A stretch of 64,000 nucleotides of DNA from Methanobrevibacter millerae (GTDB taxonomy: Archaea > Methanobacteriota > Methanobacteria > Methanobacteriales > Methanobacteriaceae): contig NZ_CP011266.1 in assembly GCF_001477655.1 (NCBI RefSeq), forward strand, positions 721,001 through 785,000. Reading direction: 5' to 3'. The stretch's first letter is position 1. Each line of letters starts with the position of its first letter. The notes under the pieces are model-generated. The model was not told where the DNA came from, ran no database searches, and saw nothing but the letters and a program-made list of their open reading frames with translations. Made by a program: the position numbers and the translations under genes. Positions 34,072 to 42,847 of the stretch are shown here, one piece after another.

Positions 34072-34749
34072 TTATTCTTTTTTTAAATATTCTTGTGTGA
34101 GCTTACATTCACTCATGCATTTTGTACAGCCTAACCCCGCCTTGTATTGATCAATAATGTAGTCTTTGCAGGTTTCAATATCAATAATGTCTTCCCTATT
34201 TAAACGGTCATTCCATTTTTGGGGATTTATTGCATTAACGGGGCATGCATCTTGACAGTTAGTGCAGTCATCACATTCTGAATCGGTAATGGGGTTTCCA
34301 AATTCAACAGGCATATCAGTCAATATTGCTCCAAGTGCAACTGCTGAACCGTATTCTGGGGTAACGAATAATGCAGACCTTCCAATCCATCCAAGTCCTG
34401 ATTTTGTAGCTATTGTTTTATATGGCAAAATGCTTAGTAATTTTTCCATATCACATTCATTTCGTGTCATTGTCAATGCAAATGCATCATAACCAAGATT
34501 TTTAATGTATTCTTCTCCGTTCATGGCGATTTTGGTCAATTTTCCAATTTGGTCGTGAAAACATTTCCAATATGATTTATAATCTTCTTCGTTTAAGAAA
34601 TACATTGCTTGCTTTGGGAGTTTTAAAACAAGGCTAATTCCATTGGGTAGACTTGTGAATTCACTTGCAAGACCTTCAACATTCGCGAATCCAACTTTAC
34701 TTGTTCCCAACTTGATAAGGTAATCTTTAAGATTATTCATTTCAGACAT
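34072..34749 (-). CDS. Epoxyqueuosine reductase (QueG)-like iron-sulfur protein
   Basis: A 225-residue relative of QueG without the C-terminal repeat domain. It contains 'KSGLGWIGRSALFVTPEYGSAVALGAILTD', the cobalamin-binding type core, and two cluster groups: CDDCTNCQDACP and a C-terminal GLGCTKCMSEC. Archaea make archaeosine rather than queuosine, so a different reductive role, perhaps corrinoid activation, is more likely. Convergent with the 82-residue gene and divergent from argB. Confidence 0.75.
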   Translation of the reverse strand: MSEMNNLKDYLIKLGTSKVGFANVEGLASEFTSLPNGISLVLKLPKQAMYFLNEEDYKSYWKCFHDQIGKLTKIAMNGEEYIKNLGYDAFALTMTRNECDMEKLLSILPYKTIATKSGLGWIGRSALFVTPEYGSAVALGAILTDMPVEFGNPITDSECDDCTNCQDACPVNAINPQKWNDRLNREDIIDIETCKDYIIDQYKAGLGCTKCMSECKLTQEYLKKE

Positions 34750-34914
34750 AATATCTTTTTATATTTGAGTAATCATATAAACTTATCACTTTTATTGCAC
34801 ATTTTTAGGAAGGATATAATATGTTGTTCATTTTTTTAATTTAATCACTTTGAAAATGTATGGTGATGTAAACGCTTATAAATAATTAAATTTAATATTT
34901 AATGTAGTGATAAT

Positions 34915-35784
34915 ATGAATGAAATTGATGTATTGATTGAAGCTTTACCTTACATTAAAAAGTTTCATAATAAAAAGATTTTAATCAAATATGGTGGACA
35001 TGCTATGATTGATGATGAGGCAATGACTTCCACCGCCCGTGATACAGTATTGCTTAAGTATGTTGGGATGAAACCGCTCATTGTTCATGGTGGAGGTCCG
35101 GAAATCTCCCGTTCTATGGATAAGTTAGGAAAAGAACCAAAATTTATCCAAGGTTTAAGAGTAACTGATGAAGAAACAATGGAAATTATTGAAATGGTGC
35201 TTGCGGGTAAAATAAGTACTGAAATTGTTTCAGAATTAATCAAGCATGATGGTGATGCAATAAGTTTATCAGGTAAGGATTCCAGTTTGATTTATGCTCA
35301 TAAAAAAGGATCAAGTAAAATCGAGGGTATTGAAGAAGAGGTTGATTTAGGTTTGGTTGGTGAAGTTGACCAAATTAACTCTGATTTGCTTGAAATGTTA
35401 GTAGATAATAATTATATTCCTGTTATATCTCCAATTGGTATTGCAGAAGATGGAACTAGCCTTAACTTAAATGCAGATACTGCTGCAGGTGAAGTTGCAA
35501 GTTCTGTGGGTGCTGAAAAGTTAATTATTTTAACTGATGTTCCTGGTGTCTTAAGAGACCCTTCAGATCCTAGCACATTAATTCAAAAAATCAGAATCAG
35601 TGAAATACCTCAATTAATTGAAGAGGGCATTATTTCCGGTGGAATGATTCCTAAAATCGAAACCTGTGTCAAAGCTATTGAAAATGGTGTAAAATCTTGC
35701 CATATCATTGACGGACGTAAGGAGCATGCAATGTTGTATGAAATCTTTACTACAAATGGTATCGGTACAATGATTTTTGAATAG
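34915..35784 (+). CDS. argB: Acetylglutamate kinase
   Basis: Second step of arginine biosynthesis, phosphorylating N-acetylglutamate. The 289-residue enzyme has '[10 protein letters not shown]' (ATP lysine), '[10 protein letters not shown]', 'LSGKDSSL', '[12 protein letters not shown]' and '[10 protein letters not shown]', the full set of amino acid kinase motifs. Promoter: taatgtagtgataATG, with GTGAT as binding site. A single-gene unit, partner to argJ at 25973. Confidence 0.94.
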   Translation: MNEIDVLIEALPYIKKFHNKKILIKYGGHAMIDDEAMTSTARDTVLLKYVGMKPLIVHGGGPEISRSMDKLGKEPKFIQGLRVTDEETMEIIEMVLAGKISTEIVSELIKHDGDAISLSGKDSSLIYAHKKGSSKIEGIEEEVDLGLVGEVDQINSDLLEMLVDNNYIPVISPIGIAEDGTSLNLNADTAAGEVASSVGAEKLIILTDVPGVLRDPSDPSTLIQKIRISEIPQLIEEGIISGGMIPKIETCVKAIENGVKSCHIIDGRKEHAMLYEIFTTNGIGTMIFE

Positions 35785-35795
35785 AATTTTTGTTG

Positions 35796-35829
35796 ATTGG
35801 GATAATTTTCCCTTTTAATCTTTTTTTTA
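35796..35829 (+). terminator. Weak hairpin and T-run after argB
   Basis: GGGA (35799-35802) and TCCC (35809-35812) with six-base loop, followed by TTTT and an eight-T run (35821-35828). The rest of the gap to 36053 holds no gene. Confidence 0.4.
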
Positions 35830-36053
35830 CTGTATTGATTTCTATCTAATTTAAATATATGGTAATTTAACATTTAATTTGAAGGTTTTATTATCTATAT
35901 AAAATCATATTGAATGTTGTATTACTTTCAAAATATAAAAAAATAAGTTTTTCTAGATTTTACTTGGATAATTTTTGCCTTTAGGTCATGGCTGATGTAT
36001 TTGGTGGTTGAAATTTTAATGATATATACTAAGTGTAATACAACAAAATATTT

Positions 36054-36077
36054 AAAGTTAGATTAATTTCTAACTTT
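36054..36077 (-). terminator. Hairpin after the AMP-ligase gene
   Basis: AAAGTTAGA (36054-36062) and TCTAACTTT (36069-36077) are perfect inverse complements with a six-base loop, lying two bases past the stop codon of the minus-strand ligase gene. Confidence 0.55.
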
Positions 36078-36079
36078 AT

Positions 36080-37549
36080 TTATTTCTGAAATTGTTTTCT
36101 TAATTCTCTTCTGAGTAATTTCCAACCATTTACTCTTGGAAGCTCATCTAAATCGTAAATTTTACGAGGTACTTTATATCGAGATAAATTTTCACGGGCA
36201 TAATTGATTAAACCTTCATGGTCAGGTTTATCTTTCCATACTACTGCAGCTACTGGCATTTCTCCCCTGTGAATATCATCAATACTGAAAATAGCTATTT
36301 CCTTTAGTTTAGGATATTTTATTAATACTTCTTCAACTTCTGTTGGATAAATTTTCCATCCGCTCATCACTATCATGTCTTTTTTACGGTCAGTAATGAA
36401 TAAACGGTTATCTTCATCCAAATACCCTATATCTCCTGTTAAAAACCAACCATCATCTAAAAATGATTCAATAGTTTGTTTTTCTCTTCTCCAATATCCT
36501 TTTGCAATTGCAGGACCTCTTAATGCAATTTCGCCTTGTTCATATTTTTCTAAAGTTTTTGTCGGGTCAATTTCATCAACAATTTTCACTTCAGAAAAAC
36601 AAACTGGATGGCCTACACTTTCAAATCTATCTGCTTCACGATAATCTTCCGGCCTTATTACAGTTCCTGTTCCGATAACGATACTTTCTGACAATCCGTA
36701 AGCATTGATGATTGGGATTTGGTATGTTTCATGGAATTCTTTCCATATTTTTTTGTGCAAAGGTCCGCCTCCGCTTATGATTTCACGGACACTTGTTAAT
36801 TCTTTTGATTTATCCATTGTTGTAAGTGAATGGATTACTGGAGGCATTCCTGTTAAAACAGTTACTTTTTCTTTTTCACATAACTCTATGTATTCATCAA
36901 AATTAAACTGTTCTATTAGTATATAATACGCTGCTGCTCTTAATGCGGCTATTGCCCATGAAAGACCAACGTGGGCCATAGGATAAATTCCTAAAAATAC
37001 ATCGTCCTGTTTTAAGGTTAAAACATCACATTCATTGTGTATTGCAGTAAAATAGTTTCCATGAGTTAACATTGCACCTTTTGGCTTTCCTGTTGTGCCT
37101 GAAGTATATTGTAATTGGCATAAATCATCCCAATCAGTATCGCGGGCATCCAATACTTCACAATCTTTAAAATCATTCAGATTTTGTGGAATATATGTAT
37201 TGATATCAATTAAATCTTTTGCATCATCGTCTGTAATCATTAATTTTGCCTGTGAATCAGTAATTATATATTCTAATTCGGATGCAGTAAATACTCTGTT
37301 TGTTGGAATGGCTATTGCACCAATTCTCCATACTGCAAAAAGTGAAAATAGATATTCACATGAATTATTTAAATAAATAATTATTCTATCTCCTTTATGA
37401 ATCTCCAGCGCTTTTAGATTACGCCCAATTTCAGACACTATTGATAATATTTCTCTAGAAGTATATTTTTCTCCAGTTTTAGGATTGAATAAGACTTTTT
37501 TATCTAATCTTTGTGAATTTGCATCTAAAAATGTGGTAATGTTTAACAA
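36080..37549 (-). CDS. AMP-forming acyl-CoA synthetase-like ligase
   Basis: Class I adenylate-forming enzyme, 489 residues. The adenylation loop 'YTSGTTGKPKGAMLTHGN', 'NAYGLSES', 'GDIGYLDEDNRLFITDRKKDMIVMSGWKIYP' (core DRKKDMI) and the C-terminal catalytic lysine region 'RVNGWKLLRR' are present. It looks like a medium- or long-chain fatty acid or aryl acid ligase; the substrate is not predictable. It begins directly after the aksF gene (adjacent bases), so the two are cotranscribed, perhaps by chance. Confidence 0.85.
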   Translation of the reverse strand: MLNITTFLDANSQRLDKKVLFNPKTGEKYTSREILSIVSEIGRNLKALEIHKGDRIIIYLNNSCEYLFSLFAVWRIGAIAIPTNRVFTASELEYIITDSQAKLMITDDDAKDLIDINTYIPQNLNDFKDCEVLDARDTDWDDLCQLQYTSGTTGKPKGAMLTHGNYFTAIHNECDVLTLKQDDVFLGIYPMAHVGLSWAIAALRAAAYYILIEQFNFDEYIELCEKEKVTVLTGMPPVIHSLTTMDKSKELTSVREIISGGGPLHKKIWKEFHETYQIPIINAYGLSESIVIGTGTVIRPEDYREADRFESVGHPVCFSEVKIVDEIDPTKTLEKYEQGEIALRGPAIAKGYWRREKQTIESFLDDGWFLTGDIGYLDEDNRLFITDRKKDMIVMSGWKIYPTEVEEVLIKYPKLKEIAIFSIDDIHRGEMPVAAVVWKDKPDHEGLINYARENLSRYKVPRKIYDLDELPRVNGWKLLRRELRKQFQK

Positions 37550-38542
37550 CTAAATCACCTCTTTTAAAATAGCTTCAGTCATTTCAATGGTTTTGGCTTT
37601 ACCACCTAAATCGGGGGTCAATACTTTCCCTTTGGCAACTATGTTCTCAACAGCTTTATTTATTTTTAATGCAGTTTCTTTTTCCCCCAAATAATCCAAC
37701 ATCATTGCAGTTGATAATATCATTGAACAGGGGTTTGCAATTCCTTTTCCTGCAATATCTGGTGCTGAGCCATGCACTGGTTCAAATAAAGCATTTTCAT
37801 CACCAAGGTTTCCTGAAGGCGCAAGACCTAATCCTCCAACTAATCCTGCACTTTCATCAGACAATATGTCTCCAAATAAGTTGGTGGATACAATAACATC
37901 AAAGTTTTGAGGATTCGTGATGAGATACATTGCAGTTGCATCAACATAAAAGTCTTCTGTTTTTACTTCAGGATACTTTTTTGCAATATTGTAAAATGAT
38001 TCTTTAAATACACCATCAGTCTTTTTCAATACATTGCTTTTATGAACACATGTAACTTTTTTTTGTTTGTTTCGCCTTTTGGCTAATTTAAAAGCAATAT
38101 CGGATATTTTTTCACTTGCTTTTCTGGTTATGACTCTTTCAGCTATTACTTGGCTGTCATCACCATATTCGATTTGGCTATATAATCCTTCAGTATTTTC
38201 ACGTACAATTATAAAGTCAATATTGTCTTTGATGGATTTAACGCCTTTGTATGATTTTATTGGTCTTAAATTAGCATATGCATTAAGTTTTTTTCTTAGA
38301 TTTATTATTGGGCTTGGTTGACCTGGTGTTGAAGTTGATGCACCGAATAATGTAGCATCACAGGATTTTGCTATTTTAACTGTTTCTTCAGGTAATGTGG
38401 TTCCATTTTTATTAAAACATTCAAAACCTGCTTCACCATATTTAAAATTAAAATTTAAATCTAGTTTGTCCAGTAAAAATTCCGCAGATTCCATAACTTC
38501 TTTACCAATTCCATCTCCACTTATTATTGCAATATCATACAT
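37550..38542 (-). CDS. aksF: Homoisocitrate dehydrogenase-type (AksF/LeuB family)
   Basis: NAD-dependent beta-decarboxylating dehydrogenase, 330 residues, of the isopropylmalate/homoisocitrate family. Motifs 'ISGDGIGKEV', 'VRENTEGLY', 'TRKASEKI', 'NLFGDILSDESAGLVGGLGLAPSGN' and 'EPVHGSAPDIAGKGIANP' are intact. The stretches GEAGFECFNKNGTTLPEETV and 'SPIINLRKKLNAYANLRPI' resemble AksF, which elongates 2-oxo acids for coenzyme B, more than archaeal LeuB. LeuB remains possible because the two are close. It is upstream of the AMP-ligase gene. Confidence 0.78.
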   Translation of the reverse strand: MYDIAIISGDGIGKEVMESAEFLLDKLDLNFNFKYGEAGFECFNKNGTTLPEETVKIAKSCDATLFGASTSTPGQPSPIINLRKKLNAYANLRPIKSYKGVKSIKDNIDFIIVRENTEGLYSQIEYGDDSQVIAERVITRKASEKISDIAFKLAKRRNKQKKVTCVHKSNVLKKTDGVFKESFYNIAKKYPEVKTEDFYVDATAMYLITNPQNFDVIVSTNLFGDILSDESAGLVGGLGLAPSGNLGDENALFEPVHGSAPDIAGKGIANPCSMILSTAMMLDYLGEKETALKINKAVENIVAKGKVLTPDLGGKAKTIEMTEAILKEVI

Positions 38543-38637
38543 GATTTCACTTTTTTTGTTCGCATATTATCAAAATACTTTTATACATATAATTATAAAG
38601 ATATATTTATTTAATAATTGTTATTTTGAGGGATAAT

Positions 38638-39105
38638 ATGTCTGAAATAGATGAATTAATTGAAAAGTTAAATGACAAAGATGATTTTGTTGTTGAAGAT
38701 GCAATTGGTGCATTAGAGCTTAAAGGTGATGAAGCCGTCGATCCATTAATTTCTGCTTTATCAAACAGAAAGAAAAACATTCGTTTACATGCTGCTAATT
38801 TATTAGGGGCTATTGGGGATGAAAAAGCTATCAAGCCATTAATCTTAACTTTAAGTGATAATAATAAATTGGTCAGAAGAGAGGCTTCTACTGCTTTAAG
38901 TCGTATGGGTCCTGCAGCAGTTGATCCTTTGATTGAAGTATTGGATAATCCTGATTGGAGAGTTAGAGGAGCAGCAGCTTGGGCTTTAGGTAACTTAAAT
39001 GATGAAAAAGCTATTCCAGCACTTGAAAAATTACTTGACGATGAAAGCGGTTATGTAAAATCTGGTGCTCAAAGTGCAATAGCTACCATTCAAAGAAAAG
39101 CTTAA
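38638..39105 (+). CDS. HEAT-repeat protein
   Basis: A 155-residue protein of four to five PBS-lyase-type HEAT repeats of about 31 residues ('KGDEAVDPLISALSNRKKNI', 'DEKAIKPLILTLSDNNKLV', 'GPAAVDPLIEVLDNPDWRV', 'DEKAIPALEKLLDDESGYV'). Such scaffolds mediate protein contacts. Start at ATG 38638 after TGAGGGAT. The role is unknown. Confidence 0.85.
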   Translation: MSEIDELIEKLNDKDDFVVEDAIGALELKGDEAVDPLISALSNRKKNIRLHAANLLGAIGDEKAIKPLILTLSDNNKLVRREASTALSRMGPAAVDPLIEVLDNPDWRVRGAAAWALGNLNDEKAIPALEKLLDDESGYVKSGAQSAIATIQRKA

Positions 39106-39272
39106 ATCTTTTCTTTTTTCTATTTTTTTATAAATATTTTTATTAATGTATATTTTTTAAAAATAAGTTTTAATAGTCTTTTAATTTTATTTAAATGCTT
39201 ATATATGTTGTTTTGGTTAGTTTGAAGTTACTTAAAATGATAATATTATATAATATGATGTTATATATTATT
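39106..39272. other. A+T-rich gap before the repeat
   Basis: Follows the HEAT gene. T-rich immediately after its stop (tcttttcttttttc, 39107-39120), which can terminate transcription. A second TATA-like tatatatg at about 39200 and tggttagtttgaagttactt (39217-39236) are seen; a related motif occurs at 41603-41620 ahead of the radical SAM gene. No gene. Confidence 0.35.
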
Positions 39273-39549
39273 TATTATAGTTATTTACTTAATTTTTTTG
39301 ATAAATGATTTTTATTGAAATTGATTTCATATTGAAAAATTGCTCTGAAAAAAACAAAATATATAAAGTAATATGATTTATATTAATCATAAAATTACTT
39401 ATATTTATATTACTTAAGTATAATTGTTAATTAAATTAACAAACCGGAAAGTAATCCGGGGATAGCTTGGTAATCCTTATACTACTAGAAGTGTAACAGC
39501 CCAAGAATTTTTACCAAATCCAACATAATAATTTGGTAAAGTACTATAA
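39273..39549 (+). repeat. 277-bp repeat copy 1: promoter and structured leader of an HxlR gene
   Basis: This stretch is almost identical (274 of 277 bases, no gaps) to 49372-49648. It contains a TATA box (39360-39368), an inverted repeat between TATA and the expected start (AAGTAATATGATT 39366-39378 with AATCAT 39385-39390 and ATTACTT 39394-39400), a palindrome TACTTAAGTA (39411-39420), then RNA hairpins GTTAAT/ATTAAC (39426-39440), CCGGA/TCCGG (39444-39459), TTATACT/AGTGTAA (39477-39496) enclosed by CTTGG/CCAAG (39466-39470 and 39501-39505), and TTTACCAAAT/ATTTGGTAAA (39510-39540). The three differences between copies fall in loops (39432, 39488, 39526). Similarity ends at the first base of the HxlR start codon. 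Confidence 0.8.
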
Positions 39550-39992
39550 TGACTAATAGTGTAATTTATAATTATGATGCATGTCCTATCAATAGTGTCA
39601 ATGATTTGTTAAGTAGGAAATGGATTTTTGGCATTATGAAAGATTTGTTTGCAGGTAAAAAGCATTTTAATGAATTTAAACAAGACAAACCTGAATTGAG
39701 TAATGTTGTATTATCAGATAACTTGAAATATCTTGAAAGTAAGGGTTTGATTTACAAAAAAGTCATTGAAGATGATGGCAAAAGAAATACTGAATATTAT
39801 CTTACAGATAAAGGAAAGAAAATGAATAAAATTTTATATGAAATGGTTGTTTTCGGATTATATGAATTGGAATCTGATTTAAGAACTGATGATTATAAAA
39901 ATGAAATAAAAAAAGGATATAAGGATATTTTGGATTTATATGTATTCTCTTTTAATTTTACTTTCCAATACATTTTGAGGTATTTCCCTTAG
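39549..39992 (+). CDS. HxlR-family winged-helix regulator
   Basis: A 147-residue regulator of the HxlR/DUF24 type: 'CPINSVNDLLSRKWIFGIMKDLFAGKKHFNEF' with the family's N-terminal cysteine (Cys12) that often senses redox or electrophile stress, then the recognition helix region 'LSNVVLSDNLKYLESKGLI' and wing 'EYYLTDKGKKMNKIL'. Its ATG is the end point of the 277-bp repeat, and the hairpin 39510-39540 covers the GGT that would be its ribosome binding site. The 3' end overlaps the convergent broken radical SAM gene by 57 bases. Confidence 0.85.
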   Translation: MTNSVIYNYDACPINSVNDLLSRKWIFGIMKDLFAGKKHFNEFKQDKPELSNVVLSDNLKYLESKGLIYKKVIEDDGKRNTEYYLTDKGKKMNKILYEMVVFGLYELESDLRTDDYKNEIKKGYKDILDLYVFSFNFTFQYILRYFP

Positions 39993-40814
39993 TTTATATT
40001 CAAAATCACTAATCAATTCCTCTTTGTCGGAAAAATAACCACTCACGGGTGCTAGATTGTTATTGTGATGTCCAAAGAAATAGGTATTGTATGGCAGATT
40101 TAACTTTTCAATCAATTCCATTTCTTCTAAAATCACATCTTTTTCACAAAGCTACTTAAATTCTCCATTTTTAGCCATTTCATCCAGTTTTGTTCCACTA
40201 ACAATTCCAGTTGTTATTATGGACACCATTTTTGGAGGATATGTATTCAATAATTTTGCGGTTTCGATAACATGCTCATTTGAATAGTCATAGCCTCCAA
40301 CTCCACCCATTAAAAGTGCAATATATCTTATTCCAGCATTTTTCAGTTTTTTGAGAGTTTCATATTCCTGTTCCTGTGTATCTCCTTTATTCATTTGTTT
40401 TAAAACAGGTGGTAATCCGGATTCAAGCCCTATGTATATATCATTGTATTTTGCTTCGGCAAGCTGGTCAATTTCATCCTGTGACTTGTGTATTAAGTTT
40501 CTAATTGAGCTTTGACAGCTTATAGTATTTATTTCTGGAAAATATTTCTGTATTAATTCGCTTACTTTTAGCAGTCTCTTTGTTGATAATGCTAGTGGAT
40601 CGCCATTTGCAACTATTATTCTGGATAGTGTTTTTGGATAATAACTTGATAACTCCTCTAAATCTTCTACAATGTGCTCTTCAGGTGAGGCTCCAAATTT
40701 AACTTTATACATATTGCAGAAATTGCATTTGTTCCATGAGCACCCGTAACTGATTTCAACAATAGGAGTATCTGCTTCTAGTGGATGTCTGTAAATTGGT
40801 CCTGTATAATGCAT
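39936..40814 (-). pseudogene. Radical SAM protein interrupted by one in-frame TAG
   Basis: Translation from ATG 40814 gives a radical SAM domain with CSWNKCNFC (the CxxxCxxC cluster) and an 'IYIGLESG' strand, then stops at TAG 40152-40154 after 'NGEFK'. The same frame continues for 72 more codons to 39936 with the expected C-terminus ('LIEKLNLPYNTYFFGHH'). In the tandem relative the corresponding place reads NGEFIQ, so a CAG-to-TAG change is likely. Either a recent nonsense mutation, an amber codon that is read through, or a sequencing error. No pyrrolysine genes are seen in the window. Confidence 0.75.
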
Positions 40815-41534
40815 ATTATCACATATAAATGTCCTCTTGTAAGTTTGCTGTCTAATAATTCAGGCATTTTTTCATCAAGTTCTATAATTTGTTTTTTAAT
40901 TTCTTTTATCATTTCATCCTTGAATTGGAAATAGTATCCTATTTTGATTAAATTGTGAACATGTCCTCCAAAGAAGTAACAGTCATCATACATTTCTAAA
41001 TTTTCAATTAATGTTAATTCTTCTTCAACTAATTCTCTTTCGATAGGCTGAATAAACTCCCCATTTAAACTCATTTTATATAATGGAGTATCCTTTTCAA
41101 TGGAAGTGGAAGTTGTAATAATCATTACAGGTTTATATTTATTTAATAATTTGGATGTTTCAACTGCACTTTCGATACAATTTCCTTTTCCCGCAATTCC
41201 TAACATTAGAAGTGCAACATAATCCATATTTGCTTCTTTTAATTTTTTCAATTGATTGTATTCATCTTTTACTGTGTATCCTTTATGCATTTGCTCTAAC
41301 GTATTTTCATAAGCTGATTCTAAACCAATATATAATCTGTTAAATTTCCTTTGGGTAGTATCTTGTTAGTTCTTCTAAATCTTGCTTAATATCTTCAATT
41401 GGAGATATTCCAAATTTTTGAGTATGATACATACTACAAAATGAACATTTCTCCCAAGAGCAACCATATGTAATCTCCAATAAAGGTGTATCCGCTTCTG
41501 GCGGAGGTCTGTAAACTGGTCCTGTATAATGCAT
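40778..41534 (-). pseudogene. Second radical SAM gene with internal deletion
   Basis: Begins with ATG 41534 and 'MHYTGPVYRPPPEADTPLLE', has CSWEKCSFC, then stops after YYPKEI near 41340. The reading continues in another frame at about 41345 with 'NRLYIGLESAYENTLEQMHKG' and runs on to 40778. Compared with its neighbour at 39936-40814 about 60 codons are missing at the junction and the frame is changed, so this is a deletion, not a point error. The 3' end also runs into the start of the neighbouring copy, indicating loss of its normal stop. Confidence 0.75.
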
Positions 41535-41869
41535 TTTTTCTCACTCCTATTTCATTATTTAATAAGTAGATATAAAAATTAAAAGGTTATAATTAACTTA
41601 CTGGTTAGTTTAAACTTACTTCACTTTAAATTTGGAGAATGTTAAATCAAGAATTAAGGTTAGAGTATCATTAATTGCATAATTATTTTAAATCAGGTTA
41701 TAATATTTCTATTATTTTTATACTTTTCTATCGTTTTTCTATAGTAATTATTGATTTAAAATTATTTTTTTTGAATATTTTTTATTTTTTGGTGATACTT
41801 TTTAAACTTAGTATATTTCTTGTTATAAATATTTAAATAATTTAAGTAATATATCTATTTTTTGATACT
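41535..41869. other. Divergent A+T-rich gap
   Basis: A 335-base gap between the radical SAM pseudogene and the hydrolase gene. ttagtttaaacttactt (41606-41622) contains the palindrome GTTTAAAC and may belong to the minus-strand promoter. A tttaaataatttaagtaatatat stretch near 41835 could be the plus promoter (only the core is meaningful). No gene seen. Confidence 0.35.
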
Positions 41870-42835
41870 ATGGATTTATTAAAGCATGATAATTGCATTC
41901 TAGAAAATTTTAAATTTCAAAATGGTGCAGTTCTTGAAAATGTGAATGTGGCTTACTCTACAATGGGAAAACCGAAATATGATGATGAAGGTAAAATTAC
42001 TAATTTGATACTGCTTTCACATAGTTATGAAGAAAGTTTTGAATCATATTGGGGTAAAGATATTATTTTGAGTGAAGATTTTCTTTTTGATAGAAAAGAC
42101 TATTTTTTTGTCATTATTATTCCTTTAGGAATTCCAGATTCTTGTTCTCCATCACTAACTAAATTAAATCATAATTTTCCAAAATATACGTTTGAAGACA
42201 GAGTAAATTTTAAAAGACAATTTTTAAAAGAGAAGTTTGACTTTACTAAGATTCATGCTATATTAGCAAATAGTGTCGGTGGTTATGAATCATTAGTTTG
42301 GGCATATATGTATCCTGATGACATGGAGTTATTGATAGTGCTATCTGTTACTTATAGAATACGTGGTGATAATTATATTGTTGCATTAAGTATTAAGGAG
42401 ATTATTGAATCTAATGAAAATTTCTATGATGAAATTTATGATAACTCACTGATTAAGATGATGCTTCCTTTATTTAAATTATGTTATATTAATTCTATTC
42501 CTAAAAATAAATTATTCTATTCAGATCATGATGAGATTGATATGTTTTTAGCAGATTTTGAGGATAGGTCTCTTTTTAGGGATATCTATGATTTTTATTA
42601 TGTAAATGAATTATTGATTAATTATGATATTGAGGATAAATTGTCTAATGTCAAAGCCAAAACTCTTGTAATAGGAGATACTAATCATATATATTATGAT
42701 TTTGAAACAGATATTTTACCTTTCAAAGAATTAATAAAGGATTCAACTGTTGTTTCTGTGTGTTTAGAACGTAATGTTGATGAAAATGGGGATTTTTCTG
42801 ATTATTTAAATAGTTTAAAAAACTTTTTAAATTAA
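41870..42835 (+). CDS. Alpha/beta hydrolase of the homoserine acetyltransferase (MetX)-like type
   Basis: A 321-residue alpha/beta-hydrolase. The pattern 'VAYSTMGKP' near the N-terminus, the nucleophile elbow 'LANSVGGYESLVWAYMYPDD' (Ser in N-S-V-G-G) and a late 'VIGDTNHIYY' and 'ERNVDENGDFS' region resemble MetX-like acyltransferases, but typical MetX motifs are only partly kept, so acetylation of homoserine is doubtful. It stands alone between regulators and broken genes. No good ribosome binding site is seen before ATG 41870, so it may be leaderless. Confidence 0.65.
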   Translation: MDLLKHDNCILENFKFQNGAVLENVNVAYSTMGKPKYDDEGKITNLILLSHSYEESFESYWGKDIILSEDFLFDRKDYFFVIIIPLGIPDSCSPSLTKLNHNFPKYTFEDRVNFKRQFLKEKFDFTKIHAILANSVGGYESLVWAYMYPDDMELLIVLSVTYRIRGDNYIVALSIKEIIESNENFYDEIYDNSLIKMMLPLFKLCYINSIPKNKLFYSDHDEIDMFLADFEDRSLFRDIYDFYYVNELLINYDIEDKLSNVKAKTLVIGDTNHIYYDFETDILPFKELIKDSTVVSVCLERNVDENGDFSDYLNSLKNFLN

Positions 42836-42847
42836 ACTGTGATTTTC

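Noticed and set aside
37550..38542. LeuB (3-isopropylmalate dehydrogenase)
   Set aside because: Kept as an alternative; the stretches around SPIINLRK and EAGFECFNK look more like AksF, and no leu genes are adjacent.
39421..39549. tRNA-like or RNase P-like RNA in the repeat leader
   Set aside because: GGGGATAGCTTGGTAATCC looks like a D-arm at first sight, but no anticodon arm, T-loop or acceptor stem follows, and RNase P core motifs are missing.
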